Assembly (NCBI GenBank): GCA_041396965.1 | Contig: JAWKXN010000001.1 | Coordinates: 1,984,001-2,048,000 of the forward strand | From: Rickettsiales bacterium | Lineage (GTDB): Bacteria > Pseudomonadota > Alphaproteobacteria > Rickettsiales > SXRF01 | Direction of reading: 5' to 3' | Length of the DNA: 64,000 nucleotides | Part shown: piece by piece, positions 29,435-37,389 of the stretch | How the letters are laid out: each line of letters begins with the position of its first letter | Numbering within the stretch: the stretch's first letter is position 1 | The notes under the pieces: model-generated | The model's database searches: none | The model's input: only the letters and a program-made list of their open reading frames with translations | What the model was told of the DNA's origin: nothing | Position numbers and translations under genes: made by a program

Positions 29435-30060
29435 AAGTACAATTACTGGTAGATAATCCAAATTCATGGATGCTTCCATACGCTCAAAACATAAATGACG
29501 AGTTGAATAAAAGTAATATAAACTGCTCTCTTATTCTATCAAACGATAAAGTAGAGCAAGGCGATATATTAATATTACTTTCCTGTGAAAAAATATTTCG
29601 TGATTATTCAAAAAATAAACATAATCTTGTAATACATGAAAGCAATCTACCGCAAGGAAAAGGCTGGTCTCCTATGACATGGCAAATACTTGAAGGAAAA
29701 AATAACGTAACTATAACCATATTTGAAGCAGATGATAAAATTGATTCTGGAGAAATATATTTCCAAGAAAATGTGGTTCTTACCGGCTTAGAACTAATAG
29801 ATGAAATCAGAGAAAAACAGGCAAAGGTGACTTATTCGCTAATAAAAAAATTTATATCTGCCTATCCTGATATAAAAAGCGAACATCAAGAAGGTGAGGA
29901 AAGCTATTACAAAAAAAGAACTCCTGAAGATAGTAGACTAGATATAGACAAAACAATTGACCAGCAATTCAACCTACTAAGAATAGTAGATAACGATAGA
30001 TACCCAGCATACTTCGTAAAAAATGGAACAAAGTATAAAATAAAAATTTTCAAAGCATGA
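29431..30060 (+). CDS. Formyltransferase-like protein 1 (sugar N-formylation)
   Basis: This 209-residue protein resembles the catalytic domain of methionyl-tRNA formyltransferase. The active-site region reads IHESNLPQGKGWSP (His69), and the later DSGEIY supplies Asp105. The usual Asn two residues before the His is replaced by Val. It probably transfers formyl from N10-formyl-tetrahydrofolate to an amino sugar. The ATGA overlaps at both ends place it tightly in the pse operon. Its closest partner is the next gene, a diverged paralogue. Confidence 0.75.
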   Translation: MKVQLLVDNPNSWMLPYAQNINDELNKSNINCSLILSNDKVEQGDILILLSCEKIFRDYSKNKHNLVIHESNLPQGKGWSPMTWQILEGKNNVTITIFEADDKIDSGEIYFQENVVLTGLELIDEIREKQAKVTYSLIKKFISAYPDIKSEHQEGEESYYKKRTPEDSRLDIDKTIDQQFNLLRIVDNDRYPAYFVKNGTKYKIKIFKA

Positions 30061-30740
30061 CATCCATGAAACAATATATATTACTTACTTCAAGGAGATG
30101 GCATGAAAAAACCGTACGTAATCTTGGTAAGAATTTCTTCTTAATCAATAGGAAAGAAGATTTTACCTATGAGAATGTAAAAAAAATAAATCCTGATTAT
30201 ATATTCATCCCACACTGGTCACACACCATACAAGAGAACATACATAAAAATTTCAACTGTATAATTTTCCACATGACCGACCTGCCATATGGTAGAGGTG
30301 GAAGCCCTCTACAGAATCTTATAATAAGGGAGCATAAAACAACTAAAATATCCGCCATAAAATGCGAGAAAGAAGTTGATTCCGGAGATGTATACTTAAA
30401 ACATGACCTTGATTTATCGGGAACAGCGCAAGAGATATTTGCAAGAAGCGCAGACATAATTGAAAAGATGATAAAACAAATAATAGACGAAGCACCATTG
30501 CCAACTCCACAAAAAGGAGAGATAGTGAAATTTACCAGAAGAAAACCTAAGGAAAGCGATATATCAAATTTAAGTTCTTTAGATAAAATATATGACTATA
30601 TAAGAATGCTTGATGCTGATGGCTATCCGAAAGCGTTTATAGAGCTTGAAAACGGTATCAAATTAGAATTTAATAATCCTGAATATAAAGATGGAAAACT
30701 AACTGCCACCGTAAGCTTCAATAAACAACAAAATCCATGA
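30057..30740 (+). CDS. Formyltransferase-like protein 2 (sugar N-formylation)
   Basis: This 227-residue formyltransferase-like protein has FHMTDLPYGRGGSPLQN with His72 and DSGDVY with Asp108. The HMTDLPYGRGGSP form is one I associate with formyltransferases in nonulosonic acid clusters. It is the best candidate to acylate the C4 amine made by PseC, taking the place of the absent PseH acetyltransferase. Start and stop both overlap neighbours by ATGA. Substrate is inferred from context only. Confidence 0.78.
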   Translation: MTSMKQYILLTSRRWHEKTVRNLGKNFFLINRKEDFTYENVKKINPDYIFIPHWSHTIQENIHKNFNCIIFHMTDLPYGRGGSPLQNLIIREHKTTKISAIKCEKEVDSGDVYLKHDLDLSGTAQEIFARSADIIEKMIKQIIDEAPLPTPQKGEIVKFTRRKPKESDISNLSSLDKIYDYIRMLDADGYPKAFIELENGIKLEFNNPEYKDGKLTATVSFNKQQNP

Positions 30741-31435
30741 AAGACTTATTAACCATGAAAAATATACTAGTAATAGCCGCTCACCCAGATGATGAGATAC
30801 TTGGCTGTGGTGCGACTATGGCTAAATTAGCAGCTGGTGGAGCAAACATTAACATAGCTATTATGGCAGAAGGAATTACCGCAAGAGATATAGAACGTAA
30901 CCAGCAAAATAGACAAAATGAAATAGAAAATCTAGCAAATATTGCTAATGAGTCGGCAAAAATAGTAGGGGCAAATAGCATAGATCTATTTTCTTTTCCT
31001 GATAACCGCATGGATTCTGTAGACCTACTTGATATAGTAAAAAAAATAGAGGAATTAATAGAAAAATACAAGCCAGACACCATATTCACTCATAACGCTA
31101 CTGATGTAAACATTGATCATCAAATAATAAATCAGGCTGTTATAACCGCCACTAGACCAACCCCTGACCAATGTGTAAAAACTATTCTTTCCTTTGAAGT
31201 TGCTTCCAGCACCGAGTGGAAAACACCATACCAATTCCCAGCTAATTGGTTTATAGACGTAAGCGAGTTTATAATAAAAAAACTTGATGCACTTAAGCTA
31301 TACGAATCAGAAATGCGACCTTTTCCACATCCACGCTCTTTAGAAGCTATAGAAGCGTTAGCAAAATGGCGGGGAGCGACAATAGGAGTGAATTACGCGG
31401 AAGCGTTTATTTTAGAACGACATCTACATAAATAA
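30737..31435 (+). CDS. PIG-L family N-deacetylase
   Basis: This 232-residue zinc deacetylase has the metal motif AAHPDDEILGCG (His16, Asp19) and the second motif THNATDVNIDHQ. The family removes N-acetyl groups from GlcNAc-type sugars and related compounds. In this operon a likely substrate is the 2-acetamido group of a pseudaminic intermediate or the finished sugar, which would free an amine for the second formyltransferase. An alternative start (MKNILVIAAHP) lies six codons downstream. Confidence 0.82.
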   Translation: MKDLLTMKNILVIAAHPDDEILGCGATMAKLAAGGANINIAIMAEGITARDIERNQQNRQNEIENLANIANESAKIVGANSIDLFSFPDNRMDSVDLLDIVKKIEELIEKYKPDTIFTHNATDVNIDHQIINQAVITATRPTPDQCVKTILSFEVASSTEWKTPYQFPANWFIDVSEFIIKKLDALKLYESEMRPFPHPRSLEAIEALAKWRGATIGVNYAEAFILERHLHK

Positions 31436-31445
31436 ACAGGCTCAC

Positions 31446-32501
31446 ATGAAAATAGCAAACAGAGAAATAGGAACAGACCAGCCACCATTCATCATAGCTG
31501 AGCTTTCAGGTAATCATGATGGCTCACTGGAAAAAGCCATAGCTTTGGTTGAGGCGGCGGCAAAAGCTGGAGCGGATGCTATAAAACTCCAAACATATAC
31601 TGCTGACACTATGACTATCAATTGCAAAAGTGATGATTTTCTAATAAGCGACAAGGAAAGCCTGTGGAGCGGCTACTATCTTTATGATTTATATGAACGC
31701 GCACACACACCATGGCAATGGCACGAAACTCTATTCAACCGAGCGAAAGAACTTGGCATGATAGCTTTTTCCACCCCATTTGACGCTACCGCCGTTGATT
31801 TTTTGGAAAAACTGAATGTACCGTGCTATAAGATCGCCTCATTTGAAAATACCGATATACCGCTCATCAAAAAAGTAGCCGCCACCGGCAAACCAATGAT
31901 TATATCCTGTGGAATGGCACAAAAGGAAGAAATAAAAGAGGCGGTGGAAACCGCGCGTAACGCTGGTGCTAAAGATATTTGTCTGCTTAAATGCACCAGC
32001 AGCTATCCAGCGCGTATAGAAGACGCTAATCTGCGAACAATCAACGATTTGCGGGAATCATTCTCCACCCATGTCGGCATATCCGACCATACGCTTGGAA
32101 TCACCGTTCCAGTAGCGGCGGTGGCTATGGGTGCTTGCGTAATAGAAAAGCATATAGTGCTAAAACGTGGTGGCGGTGAGGTAGATGGTGATTTCTCAAT
32201 TGAACCGGAAGAGTTACAACAAATGCGAGAAGCTGTTGATATTGCGTGGAAATCCAGAGGAAAAATCTCATATGGTCCGGCAAGCGCTAAAGAAGAATCC
32301 TCAAAAATATTCCGCCGTTCAATATATGCAAGCAAAGACATAAAAAAGGGCGAAGTATTTACCACTGATAATATACGAGTCATCCGCCCCAATAATGGGT
32401 TAGAGCCAAAATATTTTGAGGACATAATCGGCAAGAAAGCAGCCGCAGACTTACAGTTCGGCACCGCACTAAAACATGAACATATTGATTATAAAATCTA
32501 A
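31446..32501 (+). CDS. pseI: Pseudaminic acid synthase PseI
   Basis: This 351-residue enzyme condenses the free six-carbon sugar with phosphoenolpyruvate to make the nine-carbon pseudaminic acid. The NeuB-type barrel has FIIAELSGNHDGSLEKA, DAIKLQTYTADTMT and HVGISDHTLG. The C-terminal SAF (antifreeze-like) domain contains RRSIYASKDIKKGE. The SGNHDGSL form is typical of PseI rather than NeuB or LegI. It ends the operon. Confidence 0.93.
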   Translation: MKIANREIGTDQPPFIIAELSGNHDGSLEKAIALVEAAAKAGADAIKLQTYTADTMTINCKSDDFLISDKESLWSGYYLYDLYERAHTPWQWHETLFNRAKELGMIAFSTPFDATAVDFLEKLNVPCYKIASFENTDIPLIKKVAATGKPMIISCGMAQKEEIKEAVETARNAGAKDICLLKCTSSYPARIEDANLRTINDLRESFSTHVGISDHTLGITVPVAAVAMGACVIEKHIVLKRGGGEVDGDFSIEPEELQQMREAVDIAWKSRGKISYGPASAKEESSKIFRRSIYASKDIKKGEVFTTDNIRVIRPNNGLEPKYFEDIIGKKAAADLQFGTALKHEHIDYKI

Positions 32502-32640
32502 ATATTTGTCTAACTTTTAAGGCTCTATGTTAAGTAAAATCTTAACCTTGCGATATTTATACTAACATAGTATACGTTACTTCATACATATTAGCGAATC
32601 AGCTTTACGGCACACATCTAAACACCATCAGGAATTAATT

Positions 32641-33942
32641 ATGAGGTCTTATTTACGTAAGGCACGGCTTACCCTTTTTTCAATCAATTTATGGCGCAGA
32701 AGGCTGGTGTTTTGGTTTGGCGCGATCACCGTTGGTATTATATCATCCTATTTTGCGCTAGCGGTTGATGAAACTAACAAAATCTTTGAGCAATGGATAA
32801 AGCCAAACCCGCTACTTACATTAATCATATCACCATTAATATTTGCTTTATGCGCTTGGCTTACCAGTTTCGTGCCAACCGTTCGTGGCAGCGGCATACC
32901 ACAGGTTATCGCCGCCCGTGTATTGCGTGACCCTAAAAATCGGGAGAGGTTATTGGGAATCCACATCGCTTTTATAAAAATATTCCTAACTCTTCTCGGC
33001 TTACTTGCTGGTGCCTCTATCGGACGTGAAGGTCCGACAGTGCAGGTTGGAGCGTCCATAATGCTTCTATGCGCTACTATCGGCGGAATCAGCGCACAAC
33101 GTGGAGTTGTACTCGCCGGAGCCGCAGCAGGAGTCGCTGCCGCTTTCAACACCCCACTTGCCGGTATCGTATTCGCTATAGAGGAAATGGCACGTGCTTT
33201 TGAACATAGAAACAGCTCTATTGTCCTTATCGCCATAGTGCTGTCAGGCGGAGCAGCCATGTCAATCATGGGTAATTATGACTATTTTGGCTACACTGAT
33301 ATTTATATCCCATTAAATAGCAGTTGGTTGCCAATTTTGATAATTGGAGGTGTAGGCGGTATATGTGGCGGGATATTCGCCCGTCTTATCACTAATGGAG
33401 AAGGGTTTTTGCGTAATAGATTCGGGAAATTTGGAATAAAACGTCCGATATTATTTGCTGCTATCTGTGGTCTTACAGTTGCTGCTATCGGCATAATGAG
33501 TGGCGGTATTACATATGGCACCGGTTATACTCTCGGTCACGATCTACTACACGGTAAACTAGAAGCCGAATGGTGGCAAATGCCTGCAAAATTACTAGCG
33601 ACTACCCTATCAACCATCAGTGGCATACCAGGTGGTATTTTTTCCCCTAGCCTTTCAGTTGGCGCATCTCTTGGAGCGGGAATAGCTGATTGGTTTCCGT
33701 CTATACAGACGCAGGGGGTTATAGTGCTTGCTATGGTCGCTTATTTCGCTGGCGTTACCCAAGCGCCAATCACCGCTTTTGTTATCGTCCTTGAAATTAC
33801 CGGAAATGCCACCGACGCTGTACCGCTAATCGCCGCTGGTGTAATCGCCACCGCGATCAGCAGGATGATAAGCCCAACCTCACTATATCACTCGCTGGCA
33901 AAATCATTTATGCTAGACGAGAAAGCAGCAAAAACTGCATAA
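32641..33942 (+). CDS. CLC-type chloride/proton antiporter
   Basis: This 433-residue membrane protein has the ion-path motifs GSGIPQ, GREGPTVQ and GGIFSPSL. The gating Glu is present in GREGP, and the internal proton-transfer Glu is present in VFAIEEMA. Both favour an H+/Cl- antiporter over a channel. No CBS domain follows. The gene has a short AT-rich spacer on both sides and appears to be monocistronic. Confidence 0.9.
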   Translation: MRSYLRKARLTLFSINLWRRRLVFWFGAITVGIISSYFALAVDETNKIFEQWIKPNPLLTLIISPLIFALCAWLTSFVPTVRGSGIPQVIAARVLRDPKNRERLLGIHIAFIKIFLTLLGLLAGASIGREGPTVQVGASIMLLCATIGGISAQRGVVLAGAAAGVAAAFNTPLAGIVFAIEEMARAFEHRNSSIVLIAIVLSGGAAMSIMGNYDYFGYTDIYIPLNSSWLPILIIGGVGGICGGIFARLITNGEGFLRNRFGKFGIKRPILFAAICGLTVAAIGIMSGGITYGTGYTLGHDLLHGKLEAEWWQMPAKLLATTLSTISGIPGGIFSPSLSVGASLGAGIADWFPSIQTQGVIVLAMVAYFAGVTQAPITAFVIVLEITGNATDAVPLIAAGVIATAISRMISPTSLYHSLAKSFMLDEKAAKTA

Positions 33943-33960
33943 ATTCGCTTACTGCAAAAT

Positions 33961-34006
33961 TGTGTAACCTATGTCTCGAGAATAAAGTGTTACCTATCTC
34001 TCCGGT
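33961..34006. repeat. Degenerate tandem repeat resembling a transposon end
   Basis: Two related units, GTGTAACCTATGTCTCGAG (from 33962) and GTGTTACCTATCTCTCCGG (from 33988), lie in tandem about 26 bases apart, just beyond the 3' end of tRNA-Arg. Similar GTGTTACCTATGTC sequences are familiar to me from ends of IS481-like elements, so this may be an insertion-sequence remnant. No transposase fragment is visible nearby. Confidence 0.35.
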
Positions 34007-34024
34007 ATGTACCTTTTTATTAAT

Positions 34025-34102
34025 GGCGATCCCGGAGGGATTCGAACCCCCGACATTCAGCTTAGAAGGCTGACGCTCTATCCAACTGAGCTACGGGATC
34101 GC
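34025..34102 (-). tRNA. tRNA-Arg (anticodon TCT)
   Basis: The reverse complement folds into a full cloverleaf. The acceptor GCGATCC pairs with GGATCGC, the D arm is GCTC/GAGC, the anticodon stem is TCAGC/GCTGA with loop CTTCTAA, and the T loop is TTCGAAT. Anticodon TCT reads AGA and AGG. A full CCA end is not clearly encoded. Confidence 0.95.
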
Positions 34103-34284
34103 ATAACAAAAGCCTGAGGAGCACGGAATATAGCCACTTAAGCCGGTTTTTGTAAATAAAAATAAAACAAAAAAGCTTTTTTCACCCAGAAATATTGTAT
34201 ATAGCTGTTGACAGTCTGAAGGCAATAGATATTTATAGCTGGAAAATGTTATCCATACCATAAACGGCTATTCATTTGTGTAAT

Positions 34285-34361
34285 GGGCGGTTAGCTCAGT
34301 TGGTTAGAGCGCTACGTTGACATCGTAGAGGTCGGAGATTCGAGTTCTCTACCGCCCACCA
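34285..34361 (+). tRNA. tRNA-Val (anticodon GAC)
   Basis: This stretch folds as a cloverleaf with acceptor GGGCGGT/ACCGCCC, D arm GCTC/GAGC and anticodon stem CTACG/CGTAG. The loop TTGACAT gives anticodon GAC. The CCA end is encoded. A GIY-YIG gene remnant follows about 156 bases downstream. Confidence 0.95.
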
Positions 34362-34517
34362 GCCTACGCTCTTTGAGCTTCGGCTCGGCAAGCCAGCTTG
34401 TCGCATCGTAGCGCCTTCGGGTGCAAATATGGATGGTTTGACGAAACGAACGAGATTAGAGCGAAGGTCTGTCGCGCTGTAGTTGCGTTAGCAACATAGG
34501 CGGACTATAAAAGCATC
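34362..34517. other. Spacer between tRNA-Val and the GIY-YIG remnant
   Basis: This stretch holds several short GC-rich words (GAGCGAAGG, TGTCGCGCTGTAG, GCGGAC) that recall the degenerate inverted repeats often found between tRNA genes and GIY-YIG genes in proteobacteria. No gene is visible. It ends immediately before the ATG of the broken nuclease gene and may be the left boundary of a mobile unit. Confidence 0.3.
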
Positions 34518-34757
34518 ATGAAGTATGTTTGTATCTTACAAAGTGAATCTAATGAATATCGCTATTATACTGGCATAGCCGATGACGTAAATGCGCGTCT
34601 AATCAAACACAATGCGGGTGAAGTTCTGCATACATCCAAGTACAAACCATGACACCTGAAAACATACATAGCTTTTACTGATGAAAAGAAAGCATTCAGG
34701 TTTGAAAAATATCTCAAATCAGGTTCAGGAAGGGCGCTAGTCAAAAAGAGGTTGTAA
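34518..34757 (+). pseudogene. GIY-YIG nuclease gene broken by an in-frame TGA
   Basis: A frame from ATG 34518 reads MKYVCILQSE, then YYTGIADDVNARL, which form the GIY-YIG core, and reaches a TGA at 34650-34652 after SKYKP. The same frame continues with HLKTYIAFTDEKKAFRFEKY and ends at TAA 34755-34757. In intact relatives a Trp stands at the TGA, so one base change probably broke the gene. TGA is a normal stop elsewhere in this window, so readthrough as Trp is unlikely. It follows tRNA-Val. Confidence 0.75.
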
Positions 34758-34906
34758 CATTCATAAAGAATAATTGCTCAAGACCATACATAATCTCATA
34801 TGTGTTTTTGAGCTTACCATTTATCTGTATTGCTATAAAATCACGACCAGCCTATTCGTTAGGTGTTTGGTATAATCGGTTGATGATGTAGGTTTGAGGA
34901 GGATAC

Positions 34907-35461
34907 GTGGTAAAAGAGGATGGATTTTTACGAATTTTTTTTTTGCTATATGATCCCTATAAAACACACCCATGGAGAAGGTTCTGGGCACGATGGGTTG
35001 ATTATTCCATTTGGGGATTTTTCTTATTTTCTGCACTTGTATTTTTTATTCTGAATAGTGGATTAGTCTTTCCAGAGTATCTTGATAATAGGGTGTTTTT
35101 GTCTATTTCAATTGTTACTACGTGGGTAATTATAGAGCCATTCTTTATAGCGCTTTGGGGAAGCACTCCTGGAAAATGGATGCTTGGTGTTAAAGTGCTA
35201 CGGATAGAAGGAAACAAACTTTCTTTATCTGAAAGTGTACTCAGAAGTATTCAGGTATGGTTGAAGGGGTTGGCTATAGGCTTTCCTTTGTTCAATTTAT
35301 TTGCAATGGCTAGGGCGCGAACAAAACTAGTCAACGAAGGCTCTACATCTTGGGATACCCCGAAGGGAAATCAAGTATTTATTTCCAAACCTAGCTGGCT
35401 TGGTATAGTTATGCTTGTGCTGTGGCTAACCTTCTATATCTATATGGCTACATTAAGGTGA
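34907..35461 (+). CDS. RDD-domain membrane protein
   Basis: This 184-residue protein has three or four membrane segments and the RDD signature: RRFWARWVDYSIWG at the start and STPGKWMLGVKVLR in the middle. RDD proteins are integral membrane proteins, some linked to ion transport. The start is GTG 34907, supported by GAGGAGG four bases upstream. Neighbours give no functional clue. Confidence 0.75.
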   Translation: MVKEDGFLRIFFLLYDPYKTHPWRRFWARWVDYSIWGFFLFSALVFFILNSGLVFPEYLDNRVFLSISIVTTWVIIEPFFIALWGSTPGKWMLGVKVLRIEGNKLSLSESVLRSIQVWLKGLAIGFPLFNLFAMARARTKLVNEGSTSWDTPKGNQVFISKPSWLGIVMLVLWLTFYIYMATLR

Positions 35462-35522
35462 ACGCTTCATAGGTTCCGAAATTAGTTTCATCGCTTAGGT
35501 AGCTTGTCTTGTGTCTATTGTA

Positions 35523-35565
35523 CTCCGCCAGTTTACGCAAGCGGTCTTATGGCGCGAATAAACTA
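35523..35565. repeat. Dispersed 43-bp repeat, copy 2
   Basis: This segment begins CTCCGCCAGTTTACGCAAGC and matches 26042-26084 at about 38 of 43 positions in the same orientation. It lies in the spacer between the RDD gene and the QueC-like gene. Flanking bases differ from those of the first copy, which marks the repeat boundaries. Confidence 0.6.
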
Positions 35566-35657
35566 ATCTAGTACAGTCCCAAATATTTTATCTACTTGTT
35601 AAATATTCTCTCCAATTTTACAATACAACACTCAAACCAAGTAATATATCAACAAAC

Positions 35658-36941
35658 CTAAAACATATGAGTCAAAACACCACGCCTTGCTTTACGCCAT
35701 ATTTTCTTGATAGTATCGCTAAATCCCATACAAGAAATAAGGTCAGCAATTTTCTGTTTTAATGTTTTTTTCTCTGGTTTTTCAGCATATTTTCTAATTT
35801 GGCTCCTTTTCTCAAGCAATTCTGCTGATGGCTCCCACTGCTCTATTCGCCTCTCTATTAATTCTAGCCAATCTCCTCGCACACCATGCTCTCTAGCGTA
35901 ACTAGCGATGCTTTTTATTTCTGAAAGTTTACCTTCAGTTTTTATATCCATTCCTTCTACATTTTTGATATTAATATCTCCACTGAAGCAAGCGGGAGTT
36001 TCTATCATACCAGTAGCTAAGAAGTTTAGGCGGGTTCTTGTGCATTTTTCACAACAACCGCAATTTCCACTTTGATCACCACCCGCCCAACACACTTTAA
36101 GCACTTCACTAGCTGTATTATTTTGCGCTATTTTTGCCACTTTTTCCGTTCGTGAGAATCCTGCCCCATAATGAATTATCTCCATCATATTATTAGACAT
36201 CATAAAGTCTGTTACTGGACTAGATCCCCATGGCAATAAAAATTCATCATAAGGATCCGAACTACCAATTAAACCAAAATCAAATTCATCTCCATACATC
36301 AGCAAACACGCCGCAAGCTCAAGACCGTGAGAATCATCCCATTTCTGCATTCTAAGCTCTCTACTATTTGTACGTATTGTCCTAAGATCAATAGACAACT
36401 CATCTAGCAATGGAGATGTACGTTTCATTAACTTTGTAAAATCCTTATGATTATAAATATCAATATCAAAACCATGCACCATAAGCGCAGTATTTACATC
36501 ATACCTTTTATACTCTGGAATTTTACTATCTTTGTTATTTAGTATATTAAATATAGCATCAACACCGCCTGAGAATAAAGTTATCGCTTTCTGCTTATCC
36601 CCAGATTTATGGATATTTATCACCTCATTTGGAATAATATCAATTTTCTTATATAAATCCGGTTTCCAACAATTCCACGCAAGCAACAACTCTTCCATAT
36701 TACGGATAGCTTTGGCCGACATAATACCATTTACTCGTAAATCTTTGCCTTGTTCTGCGGCATGCAATAAAACAGCGAGAACATTAGCGTCAACCGGACT
36801 TCTCTTTGACCAAAGAACCTCTCGATCAAATTCATAGAATATCTCTATCTTCTTCGCTGTTTCACTATCAGTTAATATTGTGGTTCTTTTAGTTTTATTA
36901 TCAATTACTTGATTTTCTACCGAAAGTTCTAAATATCGCAT
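35658..36941 (-). CDS. QueC-like PP-loop ATPase of unknown function
   Basis: This 427-residue protein has an ATP-pyrophosphatase PP-loop, TLFSGGVDAIFNI (SGGVDA at 124-129). A cysteine cluster follows: C284 and GNCGCCEKC (C294, C296, C297, C300). This pattern resembles the zinc site of QueC and its relatives. QueC itself is only about 230 residues, so the extra N-terminal (1-115) and C-terminal (310-427) parts mark a distinct family. No queuosine or deazapurine genes are adjacent. It may activate a carboxylate or modify a nucleotide, but the substrate is unknown. Confidence 0.6.
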   Translation of the reverse strand: MRYLELSVENQVIDNKTKRTTILTDSETAKKIEIFYEFDREVLWSKRSPVDANVLAVLLHAAEQGKDLRVNGIMSAKAIRNMEELLLAWNCWKPDLYKKIDIIPNEVINIHKSGDKQKAITLFSGGVDAIFNILNNKDSKIPEYKRYDVNTALMVHGFDIDIYNHKDFTKLMKRTSPLLDELSIDLRTIRTNSRELRMQKWDDSHGLELAACLLMYGDEFDFGLIGSSDPYDEFLLPWGSSPVTDFMMSNNMMEIIHYGAGFSRTEKVAKIAQNNTASEVLKVCWAGGDQSGNCGCCEKCTRTRLNFLATGMIETPACFSGDINIKNVEGMDIKTEGKLSEIKSIASYAREHGVRGDWLELIERRIEQWEPSAELLEKRSQIRKYAEKPEKKTLKQKIADLISCMGFSDTIKKIWRKARRGVLTHMF

Positions 36942-37389
36942 ATTCTTACATAAGTTAATAAATAATTAATACAATGGTAACTATTTATACTTTTATTAAG
37001 AATATGTAAAGATTTTTTAACTATTTTTTAACCAAAAAAGCATAAAGACATGATAATAGCAGAATTATTTCTTTATATTCAATAGCTTATCATGCAGGCA
37101 ATGACTATTTTTATTATCCATAAAATCGGTCATAAACCACCACTTTTAAGTGGTAAACAAGTAATAGTTTACATGCGTAGCATGTACGCTTATTGCTCCA
37201 ACCACTTTAGTGGTAATCCAACCTGCCGACTTCAGTCGGTAGTGGTTGAGTATAACTACAAGACAACAACTATGAATAGCCATTAACTATATATAATATA
37301 TATATAGATTTACGTATTTGTATAAATTCTATTGTATTGCAATTGATAAAACTGCCCTTCAGATTAAAAGAGCCAAAGATTCTTACACA
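36942..37389. other. Intergenic region with a hairpin array
   Basis: This 448-base stretch lacks a convincing gene. Its left third is very AT-rich and probably contains the promoter of the QueC-like gene. The middle (37139-37248) holds five closely packed small inverted repeats, listed separately. The right end is a run of alternating A and T near 37290-37310. A short plus-strand frame across the array has no ribosome site or coding character. Confidence 0.6.
37139..37248. repeat. Array of five short hairpins, IS200/REP-like
   Basis: Five perfect stems lie in 110 bases. They are ACCACTT/AAGTGGT (37139-37154), GTAAAC/GTTTAC (37153-37172), TACATGC/GCATGTA (37170-37186), ACCACT/AGTGGT (37201-37214) and CCGACT/AGTCGG (37226-37239). 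CAACCACT (37199-37206) also pairs with AGTGGTTG (37241-37248), enclosing the last one. Several stems share the word CCACTT. Subterminal hairpins of this kind are typical of IS200/IS605 ends and REP elements, but no transposase is visible. Confidence 0.6.

Noticed and set aside
34650..34652. TGA read as tryptophan (alternative genetic code)
   Set aside because: TGA ends many intact genes here, including the ATGA junctions of the pse operon, and Trp is encoded by TGG throughout. A nonsense mutation is simpler.
35658..36941. QatABCD-type anti-phage system
   Set aside because: Only a QueC-like protein is present; there is no ATPase, QatB or TatD-like partner next to it.
37139..37248. CRISPR array
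   Set aside because: The palindromic units differ in sequence and spacing, with no constant repeat or spacers, and no cas gene is nearby.
37092..37286. Short plus-strand frame across the hairpin array
   Set aside because: The frame follows inverted repeats, lacks a ribosome site and its product has no protein-like composition.
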